Shown in pieces: positions 53,429-60,976 of a stretch of 64,000 nucleotides of DNA (position 1 is the first letter of the stretch; each line of letters begins with the position of its first letter). A program made the position numbers and the translations under genes. The notes under the pieces are model-generated. The model searched no databases and was not told where the DNA came from. It saw only the letters and a program-made list of their open reading frames with translations. This DNA comes from Filobacillus milosensis (lineage in GTDB: Bacteria; Bacillota; Bacilli; Bacillales; Alkalibacillaceae), in contig NZ_SOPW01000006.1 in NCBI RefSeq assembly GCF_004402015.1, forward strand, positions 1-64,000, in the 5' to 3' direction.

Positions 53429-53888
53429 CTCGTTTTTCTAACATATCACTATATTGAGCTGTTTTTTGTAATTGATTATTTAAAGAGGAATAAGAAATAT
53501 CTAATATAATTTCTTTACCATTATTAAAATGAACTTTCGTAACCTTTGGCTTCACTTTTTCAATGTATTGAATGTGATTGTAACAAAGCCACGTACATTC
53601 CTTTGACTTAGGGGATGTTGTTGGGACATAGAACACTTGGCTATGAGTATCAATCGCAATCGGTGCTTTTCGATTAACACCTGAAATATGCTGTGTACCG
53701 TTTAGACGTCCTCTAAGGTCTGCACCATATTCTTTACAGGTCTGATCCATAAGCTGTCTAGGGTTAAGATGAGTATAATACTCACCACCTTTTTCTAACA
53801 CATATGAACCAAAGTTATCTTCACCGAGTTCATAAGGACGGATTACCATCGTTTTCCCTGAAATTTTAGGTGTATCATTAAACTTCAT
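53376..53888 (-). CDS. comK: Competence transcription factor ComK
   Basis: 170-residue ComK, the master activator of competence genes in Bacillus. The conserved core is present: GTQHISGVNRKAPIAIDTHSQVFYVPTTSPKSKECTWLCYNHIQYIE and HFNNGKEIILDISYSSLNNQLQKTAQY. It is shorter than the roughly 190-residue B. subtilis protein. The C-terminus ends RVRKLQKEIELDLLELQP, without the FMLYP-type element that MecA grips there. The upstream 200 bp are extremely AT-rich, but clear AAAA-n5-TTTT pairs are not obvious. ATG with AAGGAGG upstream. Confidence 0.88.
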   Translation of the reverse strand: MKFNDTPKISGKTMVIRPYELGEDNFGSYVLEKGGEYYTHLNPRQLMDQTCKEYGADLRGRLNGTQHISGVNRKAPIAIDTHSQVFYVPTTSPKSKECTWLCYNHIQYIEKVKPKVTKVHFNNGKEIILDISYSSLNNQLQKTAQYSDMLEKRVRKLQKEIELDLLELQP

Positions 53889-54049
53889 CTATTACGCCTC
53901 CTTAATTTGTCTTTTTTCGAATAAAATATATAAAAAAACATTAAAAAAGTTAAGTCACCTAATTGCAAATTTTTAAGTGTTCAAAACGAAAAACACACAA
54001 AATAACGATAATTTTTTACCTATTTACTTAAAAATATTAACAAAAAGTA

Positions 54050-54085
54050 AAAAATAAAACTCAACCCTAAATATCAGGGTTGAGC
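54050..54085 (-). terminator. ABC importer operon terminator
   Basis: On the minus strand GCTCAACCCT, GATATTT, AGGGTTGAG then TTTTATTTTTT. Confidence 0.9.
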
Positions 54086-54096
54086 TTCATTGAGAA

Positions 54097-54894
54097 TTAT
54101 TTGGCTAACAACGCCCGGTCATTTGCCATGCGTCGGCCACGTACTTTTTCAAATTCATTTAATAAATCAGGCACGGTTAAATCTTTTTTCTTGTTTTCAT
54201 CCGCTTCAAAAATGACGTTACCTTCATCCATCATCCATAATCGGTTTCCGAGTTCAATCGCTTGTTCCATTTGGTGTGTCACCATAACTGTCGTTAGTTT
54301 ATGTTTTTCAACTAAATCTTTCGTTAAGTTAATGATGAGCGATTCCTTTGAAGGATCAAGAGCTGCTGTGTGCTCATCCAACAACAAAATTTTCGGTTCA
54401 GTGAATGTTGCCATTAATAGAGATAAAGCTTGGCGTTCACCACCAGATAAGAGTCCAACTTTAGAGTTCAAACGATCTTCTAAGCCAATTTCTAAAGTGG
54501 ATAAGTGTTCACGAAAGCGGTCTCGAGTTTTTTTCGTAACCCCGCTAATTATGCTTCTGCGCTTCGTTCGACCAAGTGAAATCATCATGTTCTCTTCAAT
54601 TGTCATGCCAGGTGCTGTACCCATTAATGGATTTTGGAAGACACGTCCGATGAATTTTGCGCGTTTTTCTTCCGGCATGGCGGTTACATTTTTACCATCA
54701 ATCCAAACGTCACCTTCATCAGGGTAGAGGGTTCCAGCTAACATATTTAAAAGGGTTGATTTACCAGCACCATTACTGCCGATAATGGTAACAAAATCAC
54801 CTGGGTTTAAACATTGAGACACATCATTTAAAGCCCTGCGTTCATCTGGCGTGTTTGGATAAAATGTTTTATGAATATTATTTAGCTGAAGCAT
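54097..54894 (-). CDS. ABC transporter ATP-binding protein (TrpZ/COG1101 type)
   Basis: 265-residue ATPase of an importer with a TrpXYZ-type layout. Walker A is GSNGAGKSTLLN near residues 38-49, the signature is LLSGGERQALSLL, and Walker B is KILLLDEHTAALDP. The His is in MVTHQMEQAIELGNRLWMMDEGNVI. Its start overlaps the end of the permease gene by 17 bases. Last gene of a three-gene operon. Confidence 0.88.
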   Translation of the reverse strand: MLQLNNIHKTFYPNTPDERRALNDVSQCLNPGDFVTIIGSNGAGKSTLLNMLAGTLYPDEGDVWIDGKNVTAMPEEKRAKFIGRVFQNPLMGTAPGMTIEENMMISLGRTKRRSIISGVTKKTRDRFREHLSTLEIGLEDRLNSKVGLLSGGERQALSLLMATFTEPKILLLDEHTAALDPSKESLIINLTKDLVEKHKLTTVMVTHQMEQAIELGNRLWMMDEGNVIFEADENKKKDLTVPDLLNEFEKVRGRRMANDRALLAK

Positions 54895-55882
54895 GTTGAA
54901 CCGCTCCTTTTTGCTTCAATGCTGCTTTTTTTGATTTCTTAAATTGACGTTTGGCATTTGTTTTATCTAACCAGTTCGGTATGACTAAGGCCGAAGCAAC
55001 AATGAGTGCCGTAATGAGTTTCATATCACTAGCTTCTAAAAACTCAACACGCAGTGCTAATGAATAAATCGCTCTGTAAACAATCGAACCGAGAATAACA
55101 GCTAGCGTCATTCTCACAATTTTGTCTTTTCCGAATAGAACTTCACCGATAATGACAGAGGCTAAGCCGATAATAATCATTCCAACACCTAAGTTCACAT
55201 CCGCAAATCCGTTAAATTGAACGACCAATGCTCCACTTAAACCAACTAATGCATTCGATAGTCCCATTCCAGCAACTATGTAAAGATTAGTGTTCGTTGA
55301 AAAGCTTCTAACCATCGACTGATTATCACCTGTTGCGCGTAACGTAATACCCGCTTCTGTACGCAGGAAGAAATCGAGCAGCTTCTTAACAAGATATACA
55401 ATGACGATCATTGAAACAATCACGTAAAACGTTCGCGGTGCATAGTCAGCTATGCCGAACCATTCAAATGGTATTAATAAGAGCCCGTCTAAATTCATGC
55501 TTTGCCACCAGGAAGACAACGTGGTAAATAAAGTTGTCTCATTAAGCATTGGTATATTTGGTTGACCCATTAAACGTAAGTTCACAGAATACAACGCAAT
55601 CATCATAAGAATACCAGCTAATAGTGGATTAATATTTCCTTTGGTATGCAATAACCCTGTTAATACTCCAGCCAGTAATCCGGCAAATGCACCTGCTAAA
55701 GTAGCAATGAATGGATTAGTGCCGTTCACGATCATAACTGATGAAACAGCACCTCCAGTTACAAAGCTTCCATCAACCGTCAAGTCCGGAAAGTCTAGTA
55801 TTCTAAATGAAATATAAACACCCAGTGCCATGATGGCGTATATTAATCCTGATTCTACTGCTCCGTATAATGCCCCTACCAT
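54878..55882 (-). CDS. ABC transporter permease (TrpY/COG4120 type)
   Basis: 334-residue permease of the branched-chain-type importer family with about nine segments. The start is MVGALYGAVESGLIYAIMALGVYISFRILDFPDLTVDGSFVTGGAVSS, a family hallmark; further on are AGLLAGVLTGLLHTKGNINPLLAGI and LVGLSGALVVQFNGFADVNLGVGMIIIGLASVIIGEVLF. A basic tail with several Lys follows the last helix. The middle gene of the operon. Confidence 0.88.
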   Translation of the reverse strand: MVGALYGAVESGLIYAIMALGVYISFRILDFPDLTVDGSFVTGGAVSSVMIVNGTNPFIATLAGAFAGLLAGVLTGLLHTKGNINPLLAGILMMIALYSVNLRLMGQPNIPMLNETTLFTTLSSWWQSMNLDGLLLIPFEWFGIADYAPRTFYVIVSMIVIVYLVKKLLDFFLRTEAGITLRATGDNQSMVRSFSTNTNLYIVAGMGLSNALVGLSGALVVQFNGFADVNLGVGMIIIGLASVIIGEVLFGKDKIVRMTLAVILGSIVYRAIYSLALRVEFLEASDMKLITALIVASALVIPNWLDKTNAKRQFKKSKKAALKQKGAVQHASAK

Positions 55883-55894
55883 ATTACCTCTCCT

Positions 55895-56905
55895 CTATTC
55901 GTCCTTCTCAGTTGTCACTATTGTTGCTTTTTCCTTTAATTCATCCGTTAGCTCAACTCCCATTTTCTCTGCAGCTTCTTTGTTGATTTGAAGCGTTAGA
56001 TTTTGAGGAAATTGTGCAGGAATTTCGCTTGGTGATTTGCCATCCTTAAGAATTTGTACAGCTTTTTCACCAGCTTCATAACCAATATCGAAGTAATCAA
56101 AACCATAAGCTGCAAAGCCACCACGCTTTACTGAATCGTGTTCACTTACTACGACTGGCATTTGTTCATTTTGACCAACCATTAATACAGTTTCTAGTGC
56201 ACTTACAACTGTGTTATCTGTAATGACTAAGAAAGCATCTGCTTTACCAACTAGTGATTCAGCTGCTTGTTTAACTTCAGAAGAAGATGACACTGTAGCT
56301 TCTTCAGTTCCTAGCCCTTTTTCATTTGCCAACTCTTTAACTGCTTCAATCTGAGATACCGAATTTTGTTCACCGGCGTTATAGATTAAACCAATTGATG
56401 CAGCTTTCAAATCTTTAATAAGGTCTAATGTCTTTGGCAATGTATCTGGGTGCATGTCTGCAGTACCTGTAACATTTCCACCCGGCTCATCCATCGATTC
56501 CACTAAACCTGCACCAACTGGGTCAGTTACCGATGTAAAAACGATCGGAATTTCTGATGTTTCATTAAGTGCACTCTGAGCACTTGGTGTTGAATTAGCA
56601 AAAATTAAGTCAACTTCATCACTCACGAATTTTTGAGCAATCATTTGATTATTATTGTTATCACCTTGAGCCACTTCTTTTTCAAACTCAACATTTAACC
56701 CTGCATCAGTTAAAGCCTTTTTGAAACCTTCTGTTGCTCGATTGAGTGAAGGGTGCTCAACAATTTGAGTAATCCCTACTGTGAACTGTGATTCTTCACT
56801 TCCACTCGCTCCATTACTTTCACTTTCCGCATCCGTTGATGTTCCGCAAGCTGCAACGATTAATAGCATCGTCGACATCATTAATAGGTTTAATAGTTTT
56901 TTCAT
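55895..56905 (-). CDS. ABC transporter substrate-binding lipoprotein (TrpX/COG2984 type)
   Basis: 336-residue lipoprotein of the ABC substrate-binding family COG2984. Signal and lipobox MLLIVAAC near residues 13-20, then an acidic Ser-rich linker, then FTVGITQIVEHPSLNRATEGFKKAL, IFANSTPSAQSALNETSEIPIVFTSVTDPVGAGLV and GGNVTGTADMHPDTLPKTLDLIKDL. Streptococcal relatives import tryptophan or related aromatic amino acids; the substrate here is unproven. The ATG at 56905 has GGGGAG six bases upstream. First gene of the operon. Confidence 0.88.
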   Translation of the reverse strand: MKKLLNLLMMSTMLLIVAACGTSTDAESESNGASGSEESQFTVGITQIVEHPSLNRATEGFKKALTDAGLNVEFEKEVAQGDNNNNQMIAQKFVSDEVDLIFANSTPSAQSALNETSEIPIVFTSVTDPVGAGLVESMDEPGGNVTGTADMHPDTLPKTLDLIKDLKAASIGLIYNAGEQNSVSQIEAVKELANEKGLGTEEATVSSSSEVKQAAESLVGKADAFLVITDNTVVSALETVLMVGQNEQMPVVVSEHDSVKRGGFAAYGFDYFDIGYEAGEKAVQILKDGKSPSEIPAQFPQNLTLQINKEAAEKMGVELTDELKEKATIVTTEKDE

Positions 56906-56985
56906 TTCCAACTCCCCAATCCCACTTTTGCACTTTTATGCTTGTGTGCTTTTATGTAGTAAAGTATTTTTTAATGTTGATGACT

Positions 56986-57014
56986 AGTATATTTATTTTG
57001 AAAATAAAAATCAA
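56986..57014 (-). promoter_or_regulatory. Promoter of the ABC importer operon
   Basis: On the minus strand TTGATT (57014-57009), 17-bp spacer, TATACT (56991-56986), about 80 bases before the first start codon. No T-box leader is recognisable in this short 5' region. Confidence 0.6.
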
Positions 57015-57023
57015 CCCTTTTTA

Positions 57024-57061
57024 AATAAAAAAATTCCTCAGCCAAAAAGGCTAAGGAATTA
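57024..57061 (-). terminator. lcfB terminator
   Basis: On the minus strand AATTCCTTAGCC, TTTTT, GGCTGAGGAATT then TTTTTATTT. Confidence 0.88.
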
Positions 57062-57075
57062 TGAAAACGTTTACT

Positions 57076-58620
57076 TTACTGTTGTGATGCTAATTGGTCT
57101 TTAAGACTTCTTCTTAAAATTTTTCCTGTTGTATTTTTTGGAAGTTCGTCTAAGAAACGAATTTCTTTAGGAACTTTATATTTAGCTAATTTATCTTTTG
57201 AGAGTTTCATAAGCTCTTCTTCGGTGACTGAATCATCAGTTGCGACAACAAAAGCAATCACTACTTCTCCTAAGTTGGGATCAGGTACACCAATTACAGC
57301 CACTTCACTTATACTGTTATGACTATAAAGAACTTCTTCTACTTCACGTGGATACACATTATATCCACCTACTAGTACTAAATCTTTTTTACGGTCTACA
57401 ATGTAGAAATAGCCGTCTTCATCCTTACGAGCCATATCCCCTGTATATAGCCAGTCATCTTTAATAGAGGCCGTTGTTTCTTCAGGCATTTTATAATAAC
57501 CTTTCATCACGTTAGGGCCTTTTACGATTAACTCACCCACTTCATTTGGAGATACTTCGTTACCCAATTCATCAACAACTTTGTTTTCGACATTAAGAAT
57601 ACTAGTACCAATAGAACCGGCTTTCCTTGAGCGATTAAGTGGATTAAAGCAAGTTACTGGTGAAGCCTCTGATAGGCCATAACCCTCTGATACTCGTACA
57701 TTGAATTGCTCTTCGAATTTTTCTAATAACGCAACAGGCATAGAAGCGCCACCAGAAATACAAAGTCGAATTGATGAAAAGTCTTTCATTTCTTTATTAG
57801 GATATTGTAAGAGATAGTTGTACATAGTTGGAACACCAGCAAAGACTGTTGCATTAAAGTCTTTAGTAATCTCGAATACTGCGTCTGGAGAAAACTTAGG
57901 CACGATTAATACAGTCGCTCCGTTCACTAACGGTGCATTGAGTGCTACAGTTAAACAGAAAACATGGAACATTGGTAAAGCCGCAATAACACGGTCATTC
58001 GCACCAATTTGCAAGTATTCCGCTACATCACTGGCGTTAGAATACAAGTTTTTATGCGTTAACATCGCACCTTTTGGTTTACCTGTTGTTCCTGAAGTAT
58101 ATAAGATAACTGCTGTATCATGGTCGTATAATGTTGGACGGTCAAGCTCTAAACTTCCCGCTTGTACAAGTTTTGCAAATGAAAAAGCTTTTTCACTTAA
58201 GCTTGATTGATTAACATCATAAGCTGGCGATGTCTCGCCCACGATATAATGCTCAACATTAGGAATAAGTTTTTCCATCTTCTCGAATTTTTCCATTAAC
58301 ACATCAAGAGTGATCACACCTTTTACATCACCATTGTTAATTATGTAAGCGATTTCATCTGCGGTATAGATTGGATTTATTGGAATAACCGTTAATCCTA
58401 AACGCATCGCTCCATACATTCCAATAATAAAGTGTGGTGTGTTCCCTACGATTAACGCGATATGATCTCCTTTTTTATAACCTAAATCCTTCAAACTTGA
58501 TGCGAACTTCGTAACTTGCCCTTCTAATGTTTGATAGTTCGTTTCTTCCCCATTAAACACGTAGGCCGTTTTCGACAAGTTATCTATCGCCGTTAGTGAC
58601 AACTGATCACTAAGATTCAT
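57076..58620 (-). CDS. lcfB: Long-chain fatty-acid-CoA ligase LcfB (YhfL)
   Basis: 514-residue ANL-family acyl-CoA synthetase that activates fatty acids for beta-oxidation or lipid use. The ATP/AMP motif is ILYTSGTTGKPKGAMLTHKNL near residues 155-175. EGYGLSEASPVTCFNP, YTGDMARKDEDGYFYIVDRKKDLVLVGGYNVYPREVEE and the C-terminal catalytic Lys in PKNTTGKILRR are all present. The ATG at 58620 has GAGGGGG seven bases upstream. B. subtilis YhfL lies next to lplJ as here and belongs to the FadR regulon; a perfect FadR box precedes this gene. Confidence 0.93.
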   Translation of the reverse strand: MNLSDQLSLTAIDNLSKTAYVFNGEETNYQTLEGQVTKFASSLKDLGYKKGDHIALIVGNTPHFIIGMYGAMRLGLTVIPINPIYTADEIAYIINNGDVKGVITLDVLMEKFEKMEKLIPNVEHYIVGETSPAYDVNQSSLSEKAFSFAKLVQAGSLELDRPTLYDHDTAVILYTSGTTGKPKGAMLTHKNLYSNASDVAEYLQIGANDRVIAALPMFHVFCLTVALNAPLVNGATVLIVPKFSPDAVFEITKDFNATVFAGVPTMYNYLLQYPNKEMKDFSSIRLCISGGASMPVALLEKFEEQFNVRVSEGYGLSEASPVTCFNPLNRSRKAGSIGTSILNVENKVVDELGNEVSPNEVGELIVKGPNVMKGYYKMPEETTASIKDDWLYTGDMARKDEDGYFYIVDRKKDLVLVGGYNVYPREVEEVLYSHNSISEVAVIGVPDPNLGEVVIAFVVATDDSVTEEELMKLSKDKLAKYKVPKEIRFLDELPKNTTGKILRRSLKDQLASQQ

Positions 58621-58644
58621 ATGTAAGCCCCCTCGAAGAAAGTA

Positions 58645-58662
58645 TGAATGAATAATCATTCA
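58645..58662. promoter_or_regulatory. FadR operator upstream of lcfB
   Basis: TGAATGAATAATCATTCA matches the B. subtilis FadR (YsiA) consensus TGAATGAMTANTCATTCA at every position. It lies 25 bases before the lcfB start codon. FadR releases DNA when it binds long-chain acyl-CoA, so lcfB should be induced by fatty acids. Confidence 0.9.
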
Positions 58663-58705
58663 TTATATTCTGAATTCATTATAAATTAATAACACTCTAT
58701 CAGCA

Positions 58706-58828
58706 AGTCATTGGATTTTATTTTTAGTGGCCAATACTGAAAAATTAGTGGCTGATACTCTGATTTAGTGTCCAATTAAATGGATTTACTATCCAATTTT
58801 CTAAATTAGTGTCCAATTAAAAAGAAAA
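58706..58828. repeat. Degenerate 20-21-nt tandem array (six units)
   Basis: Units start at 58706, 58726, 58747, 58767, 58788 and 58808, of 20, 21, 20, 21, 20 and 21 nt. The core is AGTGTCCAATT or AGTGGCCAATA plus an AT-rich half ending ATTT or AATT. The unit length and AGTnnCCAA/AGTnCTCAA core recall the array after trpS. It lies between lcfB and the lplJ terminator and has no coding frame. Confidence 0.6.
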
Positions 58829-58855
58829 ATGCCACAGCATATAGCTGCGGCATTC
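58822..58855 (-). terminator. lplJ terminator
   Basis: On the minus strand AATGCCGCAGC, TATAT, GCTGTGGCATT then TTTCTTTTT. Confidence 0.88.
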
Positions 58856-58861
58856 ACATTA

Positions 58862-59869
58862 TTAATAAACCAACGATAAAAAGTCTTCTTCTTCTATTTT
58901 TCCTAAGTAGTGCTGAATATCTACATCTTTAATAGCTTCTTGAATAGCTGCACGCTCATACTTAATACCTTTTAACACATCTTCAAGCTCTGAAACCTCA
59001 CCAATTCCAAAGAAATCACCAAAGATAGTTACATTTTCAATAACACCTTTTTTCACATCTAAACGTACATCGTATGACCCAACACCCTCAATACGTTTTG
59101 AATGCTGAATGTTAAATTTCGGAGAACGACCATAGTTCCAATCCCATTGTTGATAACGATTCTCTGATATCTCATTAATTTTCTTCCAATCTTCTTCTTT
59201 CAGCTCATATCGCGGAACTTCGTTAACATCTTCTACATCAAAAATATATCTTAACAATGTCTTTTTAAACTCGTCCATCGTAATTTTCTCTTCAAGAAAT
59301 TCAGATATATTAGCTACACGACTACGAATAGACTTAATACCTTTTGAGCGAATCTTTTCAGACTTTACTCTTAAGGATTGTACAACATTTTCAACTTCCG
59401 AATCATACATTAATGTCCCGTGACTGAACATACGGCCTTTTTTAGTGAACTGAGCATTACCGGAAATTTTACGTCCATCTGCTGTTAAATCGTTACGTCC
59501 AGTAAGCTCGGCATCAACACCAAGCTTTTGCAGTGCGTCAACAACAGGTTGTGTAAACTTTGCAAAGTTGCTAAAGCTATCACCCTCATCTTTAGCTAAA
59601 AAGCTGAAGTTCAGGTTACCTAAGTCATGATAGACGGCCCCACCACCTGATAGTCTACGAACCACTTTAATATTATTGGCATCAACGAAATCCGTGTTAA
59701 TCTCTTCAACAGTGTTTTGGTTACGACCCACAATAATTGATGGACCATTTACATAAAATAAAAGATACTGCTGGTCATCACTAATATTTAAATGATTTAA
59801 AACATATTCTTCGATCGCTAGATTAATATAGGGATCTGTTATATTTTCATTATCAATAAAATAAAGCAT
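58862..59869 (-). CDS. lplJ: Lipoate-protein ligase
   Basis: 335-residue enzyme that attaches free lipoate, via lipoyl-AMP, to lipoyl domains. It begins LYFIDNENITDPYINLAIEEYVLNHL. The family motif RRLSGGGAVYHDLGNLNFSF is near residues 71-90, and TGRNDLTADGRKISGNAQ holds the catalytic Lys. The C-terminal accessory domain is complete. Matches B. subtilis LplJ (YhfJ). ATG with AGGAGG upstream. It is downstream of yhfI on the same strand by 64 bases. Confidence 0.94.
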   Translation of the reverse strand: MLYFIDNENITDPYINLAIEEYVLNHLNISDDQQYLLFYVNGPSIIVGRNQNTVEEINTDFVDANNIKVVRRLSGGGAVYHDLGNLNFSFLAKDEGDSFSNFAKFTQPVVDALQKLGVDAELTGRNDLTADGRKISGNAQFTKKGRMFSHGTLMYDSEVENVVQSLRVKSEKIRSKGIKSIRSRVANISEFLEEKITMDEFKKTLLRYIFDVEDVNEVPRYELKEEDWKKINEISENRYQQWDWNYGRSPKFNIQHSKRIEGVGSYDVRLDVKKGVIENVTIFGDFFGIGEVSELEDVLKGIKYERAAIQEAIKDVDIQHYLGKIEEEDFLSLVY

Positions 59870-59933
59870 GCGACTTCCTCCTTATTTCTACTCCTACTTC
59901 ATTCTATAGAATTGAAAGCGTATTCGCAAATGT

Positions 59934-60665
59934 TTACGAGTGCCATGTTAAACCTTCATAAGCTAATTTCATTCGCCCTTGATATAACTCTGACGCCTCT
60001 TCAAACAATTGCTGGTGTTCACCAAAATGCGGCAAATGTGATAACCACACTTCGTTAACATTAGCTTTAGATGCTAAGCGACCAACTTCTTCACTTGTCA
60101 TATGGCCTGCTTTCGTACCATTCATCCCTTTATAAAAACTACATTCTGCAATTAATAAATCGGCATTCTCTGAAAATGTGACAAGCTCTTTAAAATAAGA
60201 GGTATCTGCTGTATATACAATAACATCATCCCCACACTCAATTCGCATAGCATAACAAGGTTTCGGATGTTTAGTTTTCATAAAAGTGATGTTAAAAGGA
60301 CCTATCTGTTGAGGATTGATAGCATCATAAGCTCTTGCAACTGTGGCTTGGTGATTTAACTGTTTAAATGCCGTAGGACTATCAGTGGCAGCATAGATTG
60401 GAATTTTCACTGAAAGCTGATTCAGCTGTTCCTGAACTAAACATGCATATTGAAACGAACCGACATCTGCTACATGATCATTATGAAAATGAGACAACAC
60501 AACAGCATCGATATCTTTAATTTCAATATAATTTTGTAATCGAGACAGTGCTCCACTACCAAGATCAACGATTAAATGATAGTTATTTTTCTTTAATAAG
60601 AAACATGAGGTGGCCTCACCCTTCTCAGGATAAGCTCCCCAAAATCCAATGACTTTAACTTCCAT
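59934..60665 (-). CDS. yhfI: MBL-fold metal-dependent hydrolase YhfI
   Basis: 243-residue metallo-beta-lactamase-fold protein. The metal motif is SHFHNDHVADVG near residues 57-68, with further ligands in MKTKHPKPCYAMRI, YTADTSYF and WLSHLPHFG. The opening GFWGAYPEKGEATSCFLLKKNNYHLIVDLGSGALSRLQNY is typical of RNase Z-like and cyclic-phosphodiesterase-like relatives. The substrate is unknown. AGGAGGT supports the ATG. It is divergent from yhfH across a promoter region with a palindrome. Confidence 0.86.
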   Translation of the reverse strand: MEVKVIGFWGAYPEKGEATSCFLLKKNNYHLIVDLGSGALSRLQNYIEIKDIDAVVLSHFHNDHVADVGSFQYACLVQEQLNQLSVKIPIYAATDSPTAFKQLNHQATVARAYDAINPQQIGPFNITFMKTKHPKPCYAMRIECGDDVIVYTADTSYFKELVTFSENADLLIAECSFYKGMNGTKAGHMTSEEVGRLASKANVNEVWLSHLPHFGEHQQLFEEASELYQGRMKLAYEGLTWHS

Positions 60666-60707
60666 ATAGGTCTAACCTCCTATTTTGTTATAAAACAGAT
60701 AAAACAG

Positions 60708-60736
60708 TTAACAAAACTGTATTAATACAGTATAGT
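60708..60736 (+). promoter_or_regulatory. yhfH promoter with 16-bp operator palindrome
   Basis: TTAACA (60708-60713), 17-bp spacer, TATAGT (60731-60736). A perfect 16-bp palindrome, ACTGTATTAATACAGT (60716-60731), fills the spacer. A second half-site, ACAGT at 60704-60708, precedes it. This is how a repressor site is usually placed; the regulator is unknown. Confidence 0.65.
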
Positions 60737-60765
60737 ATTATTAAAAGGACACGAGGAGGAATCTC

Positions 60766-60894
60766 ATGTTATTATCACCAATTCAGTTCTTTAAAAATTT
60801 ACCAAAAAAGCGTTGTTCATCTTGTAAAAAAGTGATGGTTGAACAGGCGGATTGCTACACAAACAAGTGTGAGAAATGTTCTACAGTTATTTAA
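60766..60894 (+). CDS. yhfH: Small zinc-ribbon-like protein YhfH
   Basis: 42-residue protein with two Cys pairs, CSSC and CEKC, plus one more Cys (ADCYTNKCEKC), so a small zinc ribbon is likely. It resembles B. subtilis YhfH, also a tiny Cys-rich protein divergent from yhfI. GAGGAGGA lies six bases before the ATG. Controlled by a promoter with an operator-like palindrome. Function unknown. Confidence 0.75.
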   Translation: MLLSPIQFFKNLPKKRCSSCKKVMVEQADCYTNKCEKCSTVI

Positions 60895-60935
60895 GCTTGC
60901 TATAATCATCTGTATTTAAAGCTAAGACTATACAG

Positions 60936-60974
60936 AAAAAGCACTTAGATTTTAATAAATCTAGGTGCTTTTTT
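60936..60974. terminator. Bidirectional terminator yhfH / hemY
   Basis: AAAAAGCACTTAGAT, TTTAATAA, ATCTAGGTGCTTTTTT, between convergent genes. Confidence 0.88.
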
Positions 60975-60976
60975 AA

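Noticed and set aside
53889-54049. ComK boxes (AAAA-n5-TTTT pairs) upstream of comK
   Set aside because: The region is full of A and T runs, but I found no pair with the correct n5 spacing and half-site distance; candidates had n9 or lacked a T half.
54080-54727. 215-codon plus-strand open frame opposite the ABC ATPase
   Set aside because: Ser/Lys-rich shadow of the ATPase frame and without initiation signals.
56912-57040. T-box or other leader for the TrpXYZ-type importer
   Set aside because: The leader is only about 80 nt and contains no AGGGTGGNACCGCG-like sequence.
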